From positions 1 to 42,374 of the forward strand of contig MKUP01000007.1 of assembly GCA_001898625.1 (NCBI GenBank): a DNA stretch of 42,374 nucleotides, in the 5' to 3' direction. Below, piece by piece: positions 17,887-26,218 of this stretch (positions are counted from its first letter, which is position 1; each line of letters begins with the position of its first letter). A model generated the notes under the pieces. The model had not been told where the DNA came from. It did not search any database and saw nothing but the letters and a program-made list of their open reading frames with translations. The DNA is from Burkholderiales bacterium 67-32 (GTDB lineage: Bacteria > Pseudomonadota > Gammaproteobacteria > Burkholderiales > Burkholderiaceae_B). Made by a program: the position numbers and the translations under genes.

Positions 17887-19338
17887 TCAGAGGCGCGCGC
17901 GGATCAGCTTGGGTTGCAGGTAGTCGTGGATGCCCAGCGCGCCGCCTTCCCGGCCCATGCCGCTTTCCTTGATGCCGCCGAAGGGCGCTTCGGCGCAGGC
18001 CAGCAGCACTTCGTTGATGCCGACCATGCCGCACTCCAGCGCCTCGGCCGCGCGCGTGGCGGTGCCGAGCGCGTTGGAGAACACGTAGCCGGCCAGTCCG
18101 AAGGGCAGGGCGTTGGCGCGCGCGATGGCATCCTCGAACCGCGAGAAGGACGTCAGCGGCGCCACGGGCACGAAGGGTTCCTCGTTCATGATAGCCGCGC
18201 TGGCCGGGACGTCGGCCAGCACCGTGGGCTCGAAGAAGTAGCCGCGCGGCAGGGCAGCGGGCCGCTTGCCGCCCGCCAGCAGCCGTGCGCCGCGCGCCAC
18301 GGCGTCGTCCACCAGCGATTGGGCGTGCGCGAGGCCGCGTGCGTTCGCCAGCGGTCCCATGTCGCTGTCGGCCGCCGATCCGGGCCTGAGCGAACGCGCC
18401 ACCTCGGCGAAGGCATCGCAGAAGGCCGGATAGATGGCCTCGTGCACGAAGAAGCGCGACGGCGAGATGCAGACCTGGCCGCAGTTGCGGAACTTGGCGC
18501 GGGCCAGCGCGGTGGCGGCGGCAACCGGGTCGGCATCCTCGAACACCAGCGCTGGCGCGTGGCCGCCCAGTTCCATCGAGACCTTCTTGATGCCGGCGGC
18601 GGCGTGCCCCAGCAGGCGGCGTCCCACGTCGACCGAACCGGTCAGCGACACCTTGCGCACCAGCGGCGATTCGATCAGGTGCTTCGAGATCAATCCGGAG
18701 TCCCCCGTGACGAGGTTGACCGCACCGCGTGCCACGCCCGCGTCGTGGCAGGCCTGTACCAGGGCCATGCACGAGCCCGGCGCCTCGCTGGCCGGCTTGA
18801 TCACCACCGAGCAACCCGCGGCCAGCGCGGCGGCCAGTTTACGCGCCGGCAGCAGCGCGGGGAAGTTCCACGCCGAGAAGGCCGCCACCACGCCGACCGG
18901 TTCGTAGCGGACCGTCATCCGCACATCCGGCGTGCGCCCTTCTATGGTCTGGCCGTAGATGCGTTTGGTCTCCTCGGCGTACCACTCGAACTGATCGGCC
19001 GCCGCCTGGGTCTCGCCGCGGGCCTCGGCCAGCGGCTTGCCGGTTTCCCGGGCCATCAGCCGGGCGATGGCTTCCTCGCGCGCGCGGATCAGGTCCGCCG
19101 CGCGCCGCAGGGCCGCGCTGCGCGCCCAGGGCGATTCCTGGCGCCACCGCGCCAGTCCGTCCCGCGCGCTGGCCAGCGCCGAGTCGAGGTCGGCGGGCGT
19201 CGCGACGGGCACGAAACCGATGATCTCCTCGGTGGCCGGGTCGAACACCTCGCGCGCGGCCAGGTCGCGCGCCGCCAGCCATTTGCCGTCGATGTAGAGA
19301 CCGTATTCCTGGTAAAGGCCGAATTGTTCGCGCTTCAC
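17887..19338 (-). CDS. NAD(P)-dependent aldehyde dehydrogenase (succinate-semialdehyde dehydrogenase-like)
   Basis: A 483-residue aldehyde dehydrogenase, the length of the GabD/2-oxoglutarate-semialdehyde group. Key residues are present: Asn158 in SAWNFP, Glu256 in MELGGHAP and the catalytic Cys290 in CGQVCISPSRF. It oxidises an aldehyde, probably a carboxylic semialdehyde, to the acid. It starts 9 bp after the stop of the IolD-like gene and precedes the dehydratase. A natural reading is that it oxidises the aldehyde released when the IolD-like enzyme opens a ring, but this is inference. The closing segment ALGIHDYLQPKLI is usual for the family. Confidence 0.9.
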   Translation of the reverse strand: MKREQFGLYQEYGLYIDGKWLAARDLAAREVFDPATEEIIGFVPVATPADLDSALASARDGLARWRQESPWARSAALRRAADLIRAREEAIARLMARETGKPLAEARGETQAAADQFEWYAEETKRIYGQTIEGRTPDVRMTVRYEPVGVVAAFSAWNFPALLPARKLAAALAAGCSVVIKPASEAPGSCMALVQACHDAGVARGAVNLVTGDSGLISKHLIESPLVRKVSLTGSVDVGRRLLGHAAAGIKKVSMELGGHAPALVFEDADPVAAATALARAKFRNCGQVCISPSRFFVHEAIYPAFCDAFAEVARSLRPGSAADSDMGPLANARGLAHAQSLVDDAVARGARLLAGGKRPAALPRGYFFEPTVLADVPASAAIMNEEPFVPVAPLTSFSRFEDAIARANALPFGLAGYVFSNALGTATRAAEALECGMVGINEVLLACAEAPFGGIKESGMGREGGALGIHDYLQPKLIRARL

Positions 19339-19347
19339 GTGTGTTCC

Positions 19348-21258
19348 TCAGATGTCCATGGATAGATAACGCCGCTGCACTTCCTCGCACCAGTTGCCGA
19401 CGTTCCACGCGCCATAGGCTCCCAGGCCGCCCCGTTCGTCGCTGCCTGCGTAGACGGGCACGTGCACGACCGACAACCCCTGATGGGCATGCGCCTGGCG
19501 CAGCGCCTGCTGCAGGCTCCGGGCGGTATGGCCGCCCCAGACGGCCTTGACGCCGCGCACGGCCTGCGCCATGGCCACGTAGTCCACCGCGACGCCGTCG
19601 CTGGTGCGGAAATCGACGCCGTACTGCGCGTGCTGCAGGCTGGAGATCGCCGCCATCCGCCGGTTGTCGAAGATCACGATCATTCCGTTGGCGCCGTGCT
19701 CGACCGCGCTGATCAGCGCCTGCGGATTCATCATGAACGACCCATCTCCGGTGAACGCGATGGCATAGCGCGGCCGGGACGCCAGTCCCGAGGCGATCAC
19801 GGCGCAGGTGGCGAAGCCCATGTACGAGGCGCCCGATTCGGTGTAGGTCCGGCAGGGGGTGTCGTCCTCCACGGTCTGGAAGCCGTTGGCCTGGACGTCG
19901 CCGGCGTCGAACAGTTTGATGGCGTCGATGTCCCGAGCGAAGTCGGCGACGATCTTGATTGCCTCGGGCTGGGTCAGCACGATGTCGTTCCAGACCTCGT
20001 CGTGGAGCCCGCCCAGGTTTTGCCGCGACGCCAGGAAATCCTTCCAGGCGCGCTTGGCGGCGGCGCATTCGTCCAGCCAGCCTTGCCGGCCGAGCGAGGT
20101 GTCGCGCACGACCACCAGCGCCGACAGCACCTGGTCCAGCACGGCGCCGATGTCGCCATGCAGCCCCAGCGTGCGGTTGTAGTGCGCCACGTCGTCCAGG
20201 TCGCCGTTGATGTTGATCACGTCGCGCGCCCGCGGATAGCCGGTGCCCGAGCAGTCCGACTGGCACACCGCGCGCGAGCCGATCACCACCAGCAGTTCGG
20301 CGCGTTCCATCGCATGGTTGCCGCTGATCGATCCTTTCGACCCGCCTACGTGCATGTTCTGCGGATGGGCGTCGGGCAGCACGCCGGTCGAACCGGGAGA
20401 CAGCACGGCGACCGCGCCGGTGGCCTCCACCAGCCGGCGCACCGCCGCCGCATGGGCCCGCGCGCCGCCGCCGGCCTTGACGACGATGCGGTCGTACCGG
20501 CGCAGCAGCACCGCGGCCTCCTCGATCGCCTCGTGGTCGGCCACCGCCTGCCGTGCCACCCGCAGGCGCTCGGGCAGGGCCGCGAGGTTGAGCTGCTCGA
20601 TGCGTTGCGGCTGGGTGTTCAACGGCAGCAGCAGGTAGAACGGGCCCGGTTTGACCGGATGGTGGACGCGCCGTGTGCCGCGCCGCAGGGCGTCGCGCAG
20701 CGCCTCGGGCGTGTGCAGTACGTAGGAGTCCCCCATCAGTGCCGTCATCTGCCCATAGACGTGCTGGACGGGACGGGGCACCTGCTGCATGTTGTAGCCT
20801 TCGCCGTGGGTCGTTTCGTCGCCGTAGATGTGATAGAGCCCGACGCCGTTCGAGGCGGCCGCCAGCGAGCCCGCCAGGGCCTGCAGCGCGCCCGGGCCGA
20901 TGGAGGTCACGACCGCGCAGGTCTCGCCGTGGATCCAGGCCAGCGCGGTGCCGGCATGGGCCATCTCGACCTCGTTGCGGAAGTTGAACACCCGCGTCAC
21001 GCCGGCGTCGGTGTAGACGCGCAGGACCTCGCCCAGGTCGGTGGAGCCGTGGCCGAAGATCGCCAGGTACTTGCTCACGCCTTGCCGCAGCAGCCCCAGC
21101 ACCAGCGCTTCGGACAGCGAAACCGAGACGCGCCGGCTCAGGAGGCCTTGCTCGATCGCCTCCTGCAAGCCGCCGGCGCGGGCGATGGCGGCCGCGCGCG
21201 CCTGCATGCCCGTGGCGTCCGGCAATTGGGTCCTGGGCAGATCCACCGTTTGGTTCAT
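19348..21258 (-). CDS. Thiamine diphosphate-dependent IolD-like C-C hydrolase
   Basis: A 636-residue ThDP enzyme whose length matches IolD, the 3D-(3,5/4)-trihydroxycyclohexane-1,2-dione hydrolase of inositol breakdown (about 637). The N-terminal domain has IFGHGSTDLGEVL at 67-79, like IFGHGN of IolD, and the cofactor-activating glutamate in RNEVEMAH (Glu96). The ThDP/Mg motif is GDGSFMMN at 504-511 closing with DN at 531-532. The C-terminus GAWNVGNWCEEVQRRY parallels WWNVGVAEVS of IolD. ATG 21258 has GGGAG about 7 bp upstream. Related ThDP enzymes include acetolactate synthase and cyclohexane-1,2-dione hydrolase, so a cyclic 1,2-dione is a plausible substrate. None of the other iol genes are present. 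Confidence 0.8.
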   Translation of the reverse strand: MNQTVDLPRTQLPDATGMQARAAAIARAGGLQEAIEQGLLSRRVSVSLSEALVLGLLRQGVSKYLAIFGHGSTDLGEVLRVYTDAGVTRVFNFRNEVEMAHAGTALAWIHGETCAVVTSIGPGALQALAGSLAAASNGVGLYHIYGDETTHGEGYNMQQVPRPVQHVYGQMTALMGDSYVLHTPEALRDALRRGTRRVHHPVKPGPFYLLLPLNTQPQRIEQLNLAALPERLRVARQAVADHEAIEEAAVLLRRYDRIVVKAGGGARAHAAAVRRLVEATGAVAVLSPGSTGVLPDAHPQNMHVGGSKGSISGNHAMERAELLVVIGSRAVCQSDCSGTGYPRARDVININGDLDDVAHYNRTLGLHGDIGAVLDQVLSALVVVRDTSLGRQGWLDECAAAKRAWKDFLASRQNLGGLHDEVWNDIVLTQPEAIKIVADFARDIDAIKLFDAGDVQANGFQTVEDDTPCRTYTESGASYMGFATCAVIASGLASRPRYAIAFTGDGSFMMNPQALISAVEHGANGMIVIFDNRRMAAISSLQHAQYGVDFRTSDGVAVDYVAMAQAVRGVKAVWGGHTARSLQQALRQAHAHQGLSVVHVPVYAGSDERGGLGAYGAWNVGNWCEEVQRRYLSMDI

Positions 21259-21296
21259 GTCGTGCTCCCGTGCGGCCGCCGGGTGGCGGCCGGTGT

Positions 21297-22295
21297 TCAG
21301 AACTTCGCCTGTTGCTCCGGCGTCTTGCGCAGGCCCACATCGGTCATCAGCTTGGCCAGCAGCACGTCCTCGGTGGCGATGGTGTGGCCGAAATCCGGCG
21401 CCGACTGGAAAGCCGGCACGAAGCCCAGCTTTTCCCCCTGGGTCTTGAACTCGGCGCTCTCGACGGTCTTGTGCACGGCCGCTTCCAGCCGCGCCACCAC
21501 GGGCGCAGGGGTGCCCTTGGGCGCCGCGATGCCGCGCCACATGTCGGCCTGGAAGTCGAAGCCCTGTTCCCGCGCGGTCGGGACGTCGGGGAAGGCCGGC
21601 TCCCGGTTCGAGCCCATCACGCCCAGGACCTTCAGCGTGCCGGCCTTCACGTGCGCGGTCAGCGCGCCGGGAAGCTGCACCAGCGCGTCGATGTGGCCGC
21701 CGATCAGGCTGGTGACCACCTGCGACGCGCCGAAGGCGACGTGGGTCACCTCGGCCCGCGTTTCGTGGAAGAAGGCGACCGCCGACGTGTGGGTGTGGCT
21801 GCCGAAGCCGGAGTTGCCGAGCCGGATTTCGCCGGGCCGCTTCTTCGCGTCCGCGACCAGGTCGCGCAGCGAGTTCCACGGCACGTCGGCCTTGACCACC
21901 ACCACGGGCAGTTCGACCGAGACCCGGGCCACGGGGTCGAAGGCCTTGTAGTCGAACGGCACCAGTCCCTGGTAGTAGGCGGTGGAAATGGAGTTGGAGT
22001 TGAAGACGATCGAGTAGCCGTCGGGCTTGCGGGCCTGCACGTACTTGTAGCCGATGGCGCTGCCGGCGCCCGGCCGGTTCATGACCGTGACGGGCTGGCC
22101 GAGCTGGCGCGACATGCCGTCGGCCAGGACACGGGCGACCACGTCGGCGGACGAGCCGGCGGGAAAGGGTACGGTCATCTCGACGGGCTTGTTCGGAAAC
22201 TCGTCGGCCGTGGCGGGTGCCGCGTGGGCAATGGCCAGGGTCGACATGCCGATGGCGCACAGCCATCCCTTCGCTGTCTGCCTGCGAACGTTCAT
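21297..22295 (-). CDS. Bug-family (TctC-like) tripartite tricarboxylate transporter substrate-binding protein
   Basis: A 332-residue periplasmic receptor with a Sec signal peptide (about 1-30, cleaved after ATA-like ATADEF). The start of the mature protein, FPNKPVEMTVPFPAGSSADV, and GYKYVQARKPDGYSIVF are typical of the Bug family, which is hugely expanded in Bordetella and relatives. Bug proteins bind carboxylates or other small molecules and feed tripartite TctABC-type transporters; membrane components are usually encoded elsewhere, as here. Its place between the molybdenum hydroxylase and the IolD-like enzyme suggests it binds the pathway substrate. The gene lies 84 bp after the preceding stop and 38 bp before the next start. 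Confidence 0.93.
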   Translation of the reverse strand: MNVRRQTAKGWLCAIGMSTLAIAHAAPATADEFPNKPVEMTVPFPAGSSADVVARVLADGMSRQLGQPVTVMNRPGAGSAIGYKYVQARKPDGYSIVFNSNSISTAYYQGLVPFDYKAFDPVARVSVELPVVVVKADVPWNSLRDLVADAKKRPGEIRLGNSGFGSHTHTSAVAFFHETRAEVTHVAFGASQVVTSLIGGHIDALVQLPGALTAHVKAGTLKVLGVMGSNREPAFPDVPTAREQGFDFQADMWRGIAAPKGTPAPVVARLEAAVHKTVESAEFKTQGEKLGFVPAFQSAPDFGHTIATEDVLLAKLMTDVGLRKTPEQQAKF

Positions 22296-22379
22296 GGTCG
22301 TCTCCTACCTCTGTTTGACCGCCGGGACCGTCCGCGTCGTTGGCGTGTAGCGGCTAGGGGCGGTAAGTCGGGAAATGAG

Positions 22380-23399
22380 TCATGCCACCTTGCGTTGCTC
22401 CCTGGGTTGCACGGCCCGCTTCAGACGCAGGGCCTCCAGCACGCGCTCGGGCGTGGCGGGAAGGTGCGTCATGCGTACTCCCACTGCATCGTGGATCGCG
22501 TTCACGATCGCCGGCGCGGTCGGGGTCAGGCATGGTTCGCCGATGCCCTTGACGCCCAGCGGCGTCTTGGGGTCGGGTTCGTCGATCAGCACCGACGTGA
22601 CGTGGGGCACGTCCAGCGTGGTCGGCAGGATGTACTTGGCGAGGCCGGGCGTGGTGGTGTGGCCGGCGGCCTGGCTGTAGGCCTCCATCAGCGCGTGGCC
22701 CACGCCCATGATTACGCCGCCCTCGATCTGGCCCTCGACCTGCTGAGGGTTGATTACCCGCCCCACGTCGTGGGCCGCCCAGACGCCCAGCACCTGCACT
22801 TCGCCGGTGTCGGTGTCCACCTCGACCTCGGCGATCTGCGTGCCGAACACATAGCTCTGCCATGGCGTCGCGGCACCGGTCTCGGGGTCGAGCGCGGTAT
22901 GCGCCGAGGTGAACAGCCCGCTGCCCACGATGACGATGCCGCGGTCCTTCTTCAGGATGTGCACCGCATGCTCCATGCTCATGCGCTGGCTGGGCGAACC
23001 CACGACCCAGACCTCGCCGGCGCGGGCGCGGATGGACGCGGGGCTGACCTGCCAATAGCCCGCCATGGCCGCGGCGAATTTGCCGAAGGCCTCGCGGCAG
23101 GCCAGCGCGACCGCGTTGCCTATCATGTAGGTCATGCGCGTGGCGCCGGCGTGGGCGGCCTCGGGCACGCGCGCCGTGTCGTTGTCGGCCAGCACCACGT
23201 CCTCCGGCCGTACGCCGGTCTCTTCGGCGGCGATCTGGCACAGCCCGGTCAGCACGCCTTCGCCGATCTCGGTCACGCCGGTGGCCACCTTCAGCGTCCC
23301 GCCGTCGTCGATCTCGACCCAGACGGCGGCCCGGTCCATGGCGGCGGTGCGGGCGATGCCGTACCAGCCGCAAGCCATTCCTCGGCCTCGCTTCTTCAT
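22380..23399 (-). CDS. Molybdenum hydroxylase, C-terminal molybdopterin domain as a separate subunit
   Basis: A 339-residue protein matching the C-terminal half of the large, molybdopterin-cytosine-dinucleotide subunit of the xanthine dehydrogenase/aldehyde oxidase family. It begins MKKRGRGMACGWYG, which in intact relatives is internal sequence right after the domain linker, and contains the catalytic glutamate Glu288 in KGIGEPCLTP near its end. The ATG overlaps the stop of the upstream gene by 4 bp (ATGA at 23399-23396), so it is probably made by translational coupling and assembles with the N-terminal half. Either this is a genuinely split enzyme or a fixed frameshift at a domain border; both halves look intact. 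Confidence 0.85.
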   Translation of the reverse strand: MKKRGRGMACGWYGIARTAAMDRAAVWVEIDDGGTLKVATGVTEIGEGVLTGLCQIAAEETGVRPEDVVLADNDTARVPEAAHAGATRMTYMIGNAVALACREAFGKFAAAMAGYWQVSPASIRARAGEVWVVGSPSQRMSMEHAVHILKKDRGIVIVGSGLFTSAHTALDPETGAATPWQSYVFGTQIAEVEVDTDTGEVQVLGVWAAHDVGRVINPQQVEGQIEGGVIMGVGHALMEAYSQAAGHTTTPGLAKYILPTTLDVPHVTSVLIDEPDPKTPLGVKGIGEPCLTPTAPAIVNAIHDAVGVRMTHLPATPERVLEALRLKRAVQPREQRKVA

Positions 23400-25303
23400 G
23401 TCGTCTCCTTGTCGGTGGCCATCGTGCCCAGACCCAGCGTGCAGGGCGCGCGGGTGCCGGGGCCGCCCAGGTCGACGCGCGCCGGCTCGCCATGGGCCTC
23501 CCGGTGCGGCACACCCGGATCCCAGCGCGCGGCCGCCAGCGCGGCGTCCAGGCAGGCGGTGGCCGCCACGCGGTCCAACTGCTGCCGGGTATGGGTGGTC
23601 GCGCCGTCCTGCATCAGGTTGAGGCGCCGCAATTGCGCCGGGTCCATGCCCAGGCGTTCCGCGCACAAGTCCAGGTGGGACTCGGTGGCGAACTCGGACT
23701 GGAACGCGCCGAAGGCCCGGAACGCGCCGCTGGGCGTGTTGTTCGTGTAGACGCCGATGGCATCGACCCACACGTTGGGAATGGCGTAGGGGCCGGGCCC
23801 CAGGATGGCGGACTTGTTCATGACGCCCGGCGTCGACATGGCGTAGGCGCCGCCGTCCGACACCATCACCATGCGGGTGGCGACGATGAGTCCGCCGCGC
23901 GTCAGGCCCATGGTGTAGTCGATGCTGAACGGGTGCCGCTTGGCGCTGGCCGCGATGCTTTCCTCGCGGGTGAAGACGTAGCGCACCGGCCGGCGCGTGC
24001 GGATGGCGGCCAGCGCCAGCATGCCCTGGTACAGCATGTCCTCCTTGCCGCCGAAGCCGCCGCCCACGGTACTCATGATCATGCGTACCTTGTTGATGGG
24101 CCGGCCCAGGATCCTGGCCAGCATGTGGCGGTGGTGGGTGATGTTCTGGCTGGGCGACATCACGGTGACGCAGCCGTCGGGCTCCAGGTAGGCCAATCCC
24201 GCCTCGGGCTCCAGGTAGGCGTGTTCCAGGGCCGAGGTGCGGTAGGTCTCCTGGACCACGAGGTCGGCCGCGCGCAGGCCCGCGTCGACGTCGCCCTTGC
24301 GTATGCGCGTGTGCTTGCAGAGGTTGCCGGGCGCGAAGCCGTGCAGTTGCGGGGCGCTTTCCGTCATGGCCTCGACGGGATCGAACACGCCCGGCAGGAT
24401 GTCGTAGGTCACGCGGATCCGCTTCACGGCCTCGCGCGCGATGTCCGCGGTCTCGGCCACCACGGCGGCGATCCCTTCGCCCACGTAGCGGACCACGCCG
24501 CGCGCCATGATGGGCTGGTCCTCGATGAAAACGCCGAAGTTGTCGACCCCGGGCACGTCGTCGCAGGTCAGCACGCATTCCACGCCTGGCATGGCGCGCG
24601 CCTCGCCCACGTCCAGCCGCTGGATGCGGGCGTGGGGGTGCGGGCTGCGCAGCACCTGCATGTGCAGCATGTTGGGCATCCACAGGTCGGCCGCGTACTT
24701 GATGGCGCCCGTGACCTTGGCCGGCGCGTCCAGCCGGCGGGTGCGCGAGCCGATGAAGCTGTCGGTGGCGGCTTCGTCCAGGTCCGCCTGCGGGCGGGCG
24801 CCGTTCAGCACGTCGCGGGCCATGGCCACGGCGTCCAGGATCTTCTGGTAGCCGGTGCAGCGGCAGATGTTGCCGCCCAGTCCTTCCTTGATCTCGTCCA
24901 GGCTGGCTTCGGGCCGTTTGCGCAGGGTGGCCGTGGCCGCCATCACCATGCCGGGGATGCAGTAGCCGCACTGGCTGGCGCCGCATTTGTGGAAGGCCCG
25001 CTGGATCACGGTCATGCCCTTGTCGGCGTCCAGGTCGTCCACCGTTTCCACGGTCTTGCCATGGATCTTCTGCACGGGGGCCAGACAGCTCTTGATCAGC
25101 GTGCCGTCGACGAACATGGAGCATGTGCCGCATTCGCCCGCGCCGCAGCCTTCCTTGTTGCCCGTCAGCTTCAGTTCCTCGCGCACGAAATCGATCACGC
25201 GGTAGTGGAGGGGGACGGTGCGCGCCACCCGGCGTCCGTTGACGGTCGTGGCGATGCGCGTCGTGGGCGGCTGGGCGGGGTCGAAGCCCGATGGGTCAGG
25301 CAT
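23396..25303 (-). CDS. Molybdenum hydroxylase: 2Fe-2S subunit fused to N-terminal molybdopterin domain
   Basis: A 635-residue fusion. Residues 15-90 hold a plant-type ferredoxin domain with Cys53, Cys58, Cys61 and Cys73; residues 95-165 a second 2Fe-2S domain with Cys112, Cys115, Cys147 and Cys149. From about 185 to 600 follows the N-terminal part of the large Mo subunit, with GGGFGGKED (414-422) that lines the Mo site. The sequence stops where the Mo subunit would continue, and the missing part is the next gene. The last 30 residues are Gly/Pro/Thr-rich and not conserved-looking. Such complexes hydroxylate aldehydes or N-heterocycles using water and pass electrons through Fe-S to FAD. The start overlaps the FAD-subunit stop by 8 bp. 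Confidence 0.85.
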   Translation of the reverse strand: MPDPSGFDPAQPPTTRIATTVNGRRVARTVPLHYRVIDFVREELKLTGNKEGCGAGECGTCSMFVDGTLIKSCLAPVQKIHGKTVETVDDLDADKGMTVIQRAFHKCGASQCGYCIPGMVMAATATLRKRPEASLDEIKEGLGGNICRCTGYQKILDAVAMARDVLNGARPQADLDEAATDSFIGSRTRRLDAPAKVTGAIKYAADLWMPNMLHMQVLRSPHPHARIQRLDVGEARAMPGVECVLTCDDVPGVDNFGVFIEDQPIMARGVVRYVGEGIAAVVAETADIAREAVKRIRVTYDILPGVFDPVEAMTESAPQLHGFAPGNLCKHTRIRKGDVDAGLRAADLVVQETYRTSALEHAYLEPEAGLAYLEPDGCVTVMSPSQNITHHRHMLARILGRPINKVRMIMSTVGGGFGGKEDMLYQGMLALAAIRTRRPVRYVFTREESIAASAKRHPFSIDYTMGLTRGGLIVATRMVMVSDGGAYAMSTPGVMNKSAILGPGPYAIPNVWVDAIGVYTNNTPSGAFRAFGAFQSEFATESHLDLCAERLGMDPAQLRRLNLMQDGATTHTRQQLDRVAATACLDAALAAARWDPGVPHREAHGEPARVDLGGPGTRAPCTLGLGTMATDKETT

Positions 25304-26207
25304 GGACGGTCTCCTTGGGCAGGCGCTGCACGGCCAGCCCGCATTGCGCCAGCGCGGCGACCAGGCCGCGCTCGACGAAATTCACCAGGACTTCGCGGCG
25401 GTATGCCTGGCGGCTGCGCGAACGCACCCTGTCGGCGGCCAGCTCGGCCGCCTCGCGGATCGAGGCGGGCGTCGGGCGCTGGCCCCGCAGGGCGGCCTCG
25501 GCGTCGCCCAGCCGTTCGGGTACCGGGCCGACCGCGCCGATCGCGATGCGCACGTCGGCCAATGTCCCGCCGGCCGGGGCTAGCCGGGCCAGCACCGCCA
25601 GGCAGACCGTGGAGATCACCAGCGAGCGGCGATGCCCGACCTTCTCGAAGGCGCCGCCATGGCCGGGCACGGCGTCGCAGTCGATGCGCACCAGAATCTC
25701 GTTCGCCCCGAGCCGGGTCCGGCCCGGCCCGGTGATGAAGTCCGCCAGCGGCATCGCCCGCTCCTGGGTGCCGGCGCCGTCGCGGCGGGCAAGCACCACC
25801 TGGGCGTTCATGGCCAGCATCGCCGGCAGCATGTCGCCGGCCGGCGATGCGTTGACCAGATTGCCGCCCAGGGTGGCCTGCTCGCGGATCTGGTCGTCGG
25901 CGAACCAGACGGCGCATCGCGCCAGCAGGCCCGCGTCGCGTAGCAGCAGGGGGTGGCGTTCACAGGCCGCGATGGTGGTGGCGGCGCCGATGCGCAGCCG
26001 GCCGTCCTCGGCCGTGACGGCCGTCAGGGCCGGGATCGCGCCGACGTCGACCAGCGCGGGCAGGTGGACGTCGCCCGCGCGGCCCTCGCGCGCCCACGGC
26101 AGCAGGTCGGTGGCCCCGGCCACCAGGCGCGCCCCGGGCGAGGCGTCCAGGGCGTCGAAGGCCTCGTCCAGGGTCGCCGCCGTCACGTAGCGATCGAAGG
26201 TCAGCAT
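25296..26207 (-). CDS. Molybdenum hydroxylase FAD-binding subunit (CoxM/XdhB-like)
   Basis: A 303-residue medium subunit. MLTFDRYVTAATLDEAFDAL is the usual beginning of these proteins; ARLVAGATDLLPWAR at about 26-40 is the flavin-binding loop, and the second motif ATLGGNLVNASPAGDMLP (about 109-126) binds the FAD pyrophosphate. It accepts electrons from the 2Fe-2S centres and hands them to NAD or another acceptor. The chosen ATG at 26207 sits 11 bp after the alcohol dehydrogenase stop; the frame runs open further upstream inside that gene. Gene order FAD, Fe-S/Mo-N, Mo-C is compact, with 8 and 4 bp overlaps, so the three are one complex. Confidence 0.92.
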   Translation of the reverse strand: MLTFDRYVTAATLDEAFDALDASPGARLVAGATDLLPWAREGRAGDVHLPALVDVGAIPALTAVTAEDGRLRIGAATTIAACERHPLLLRDAGLLARCAVWFADDQIREQATLGGNLVNASPAGDMLPAMLAMNAQVVLARRDGAGTQERAMPLADFITGPGRTRLGANEILVRIDCDAVPGHGGAFEKVGHRRSLVISTVCLAVLARLAPAGGTLADVRIAIGAVGPVPERLGDAEAALRGQRPTPASIREAAELAADRVRSRSRQAYRREVLVNFVERGLVAALAQCGLAVQRLPKETVHA

Positions 26208-26218
26208 CGCCCGCTCCG

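Noticed and set aside
19348-21258. Acetolactate synthase (IlvB) as the identity of the ThDP enzyme
   Set aside because: Length (636), the IFGHG motif and the WNVG-type C-terminus fit IolD better, and no small regulatory subunit gene is adjacent.
19348-22266. 972-residue frame joining the IolD-like gene to sequence upstream
   Set aside because: The upstream part lies over the Bug receptor in another frame and has shadow-like composition; the ATG at 21258 has a clear ribosome site.
23396-23399. Sequencing-error frameshift as the sole explanation for the split Mo subunit
   Set aside because: The ATGA overlap, a start codon exactly at the domain border and intact motifs on both sides favour a real gene boundary, although resequencing could still overturn this.
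22380-25133. 917-residue open frame spanning the whole molybdenum hydroxylase region in a second frame
   Set aside because: Only its last 339 residues look like protein (Mo C-terminal domain). The rest is Arg/Pro/His-rich shadow of the real 635-residue gene, a normal effect of high GC.
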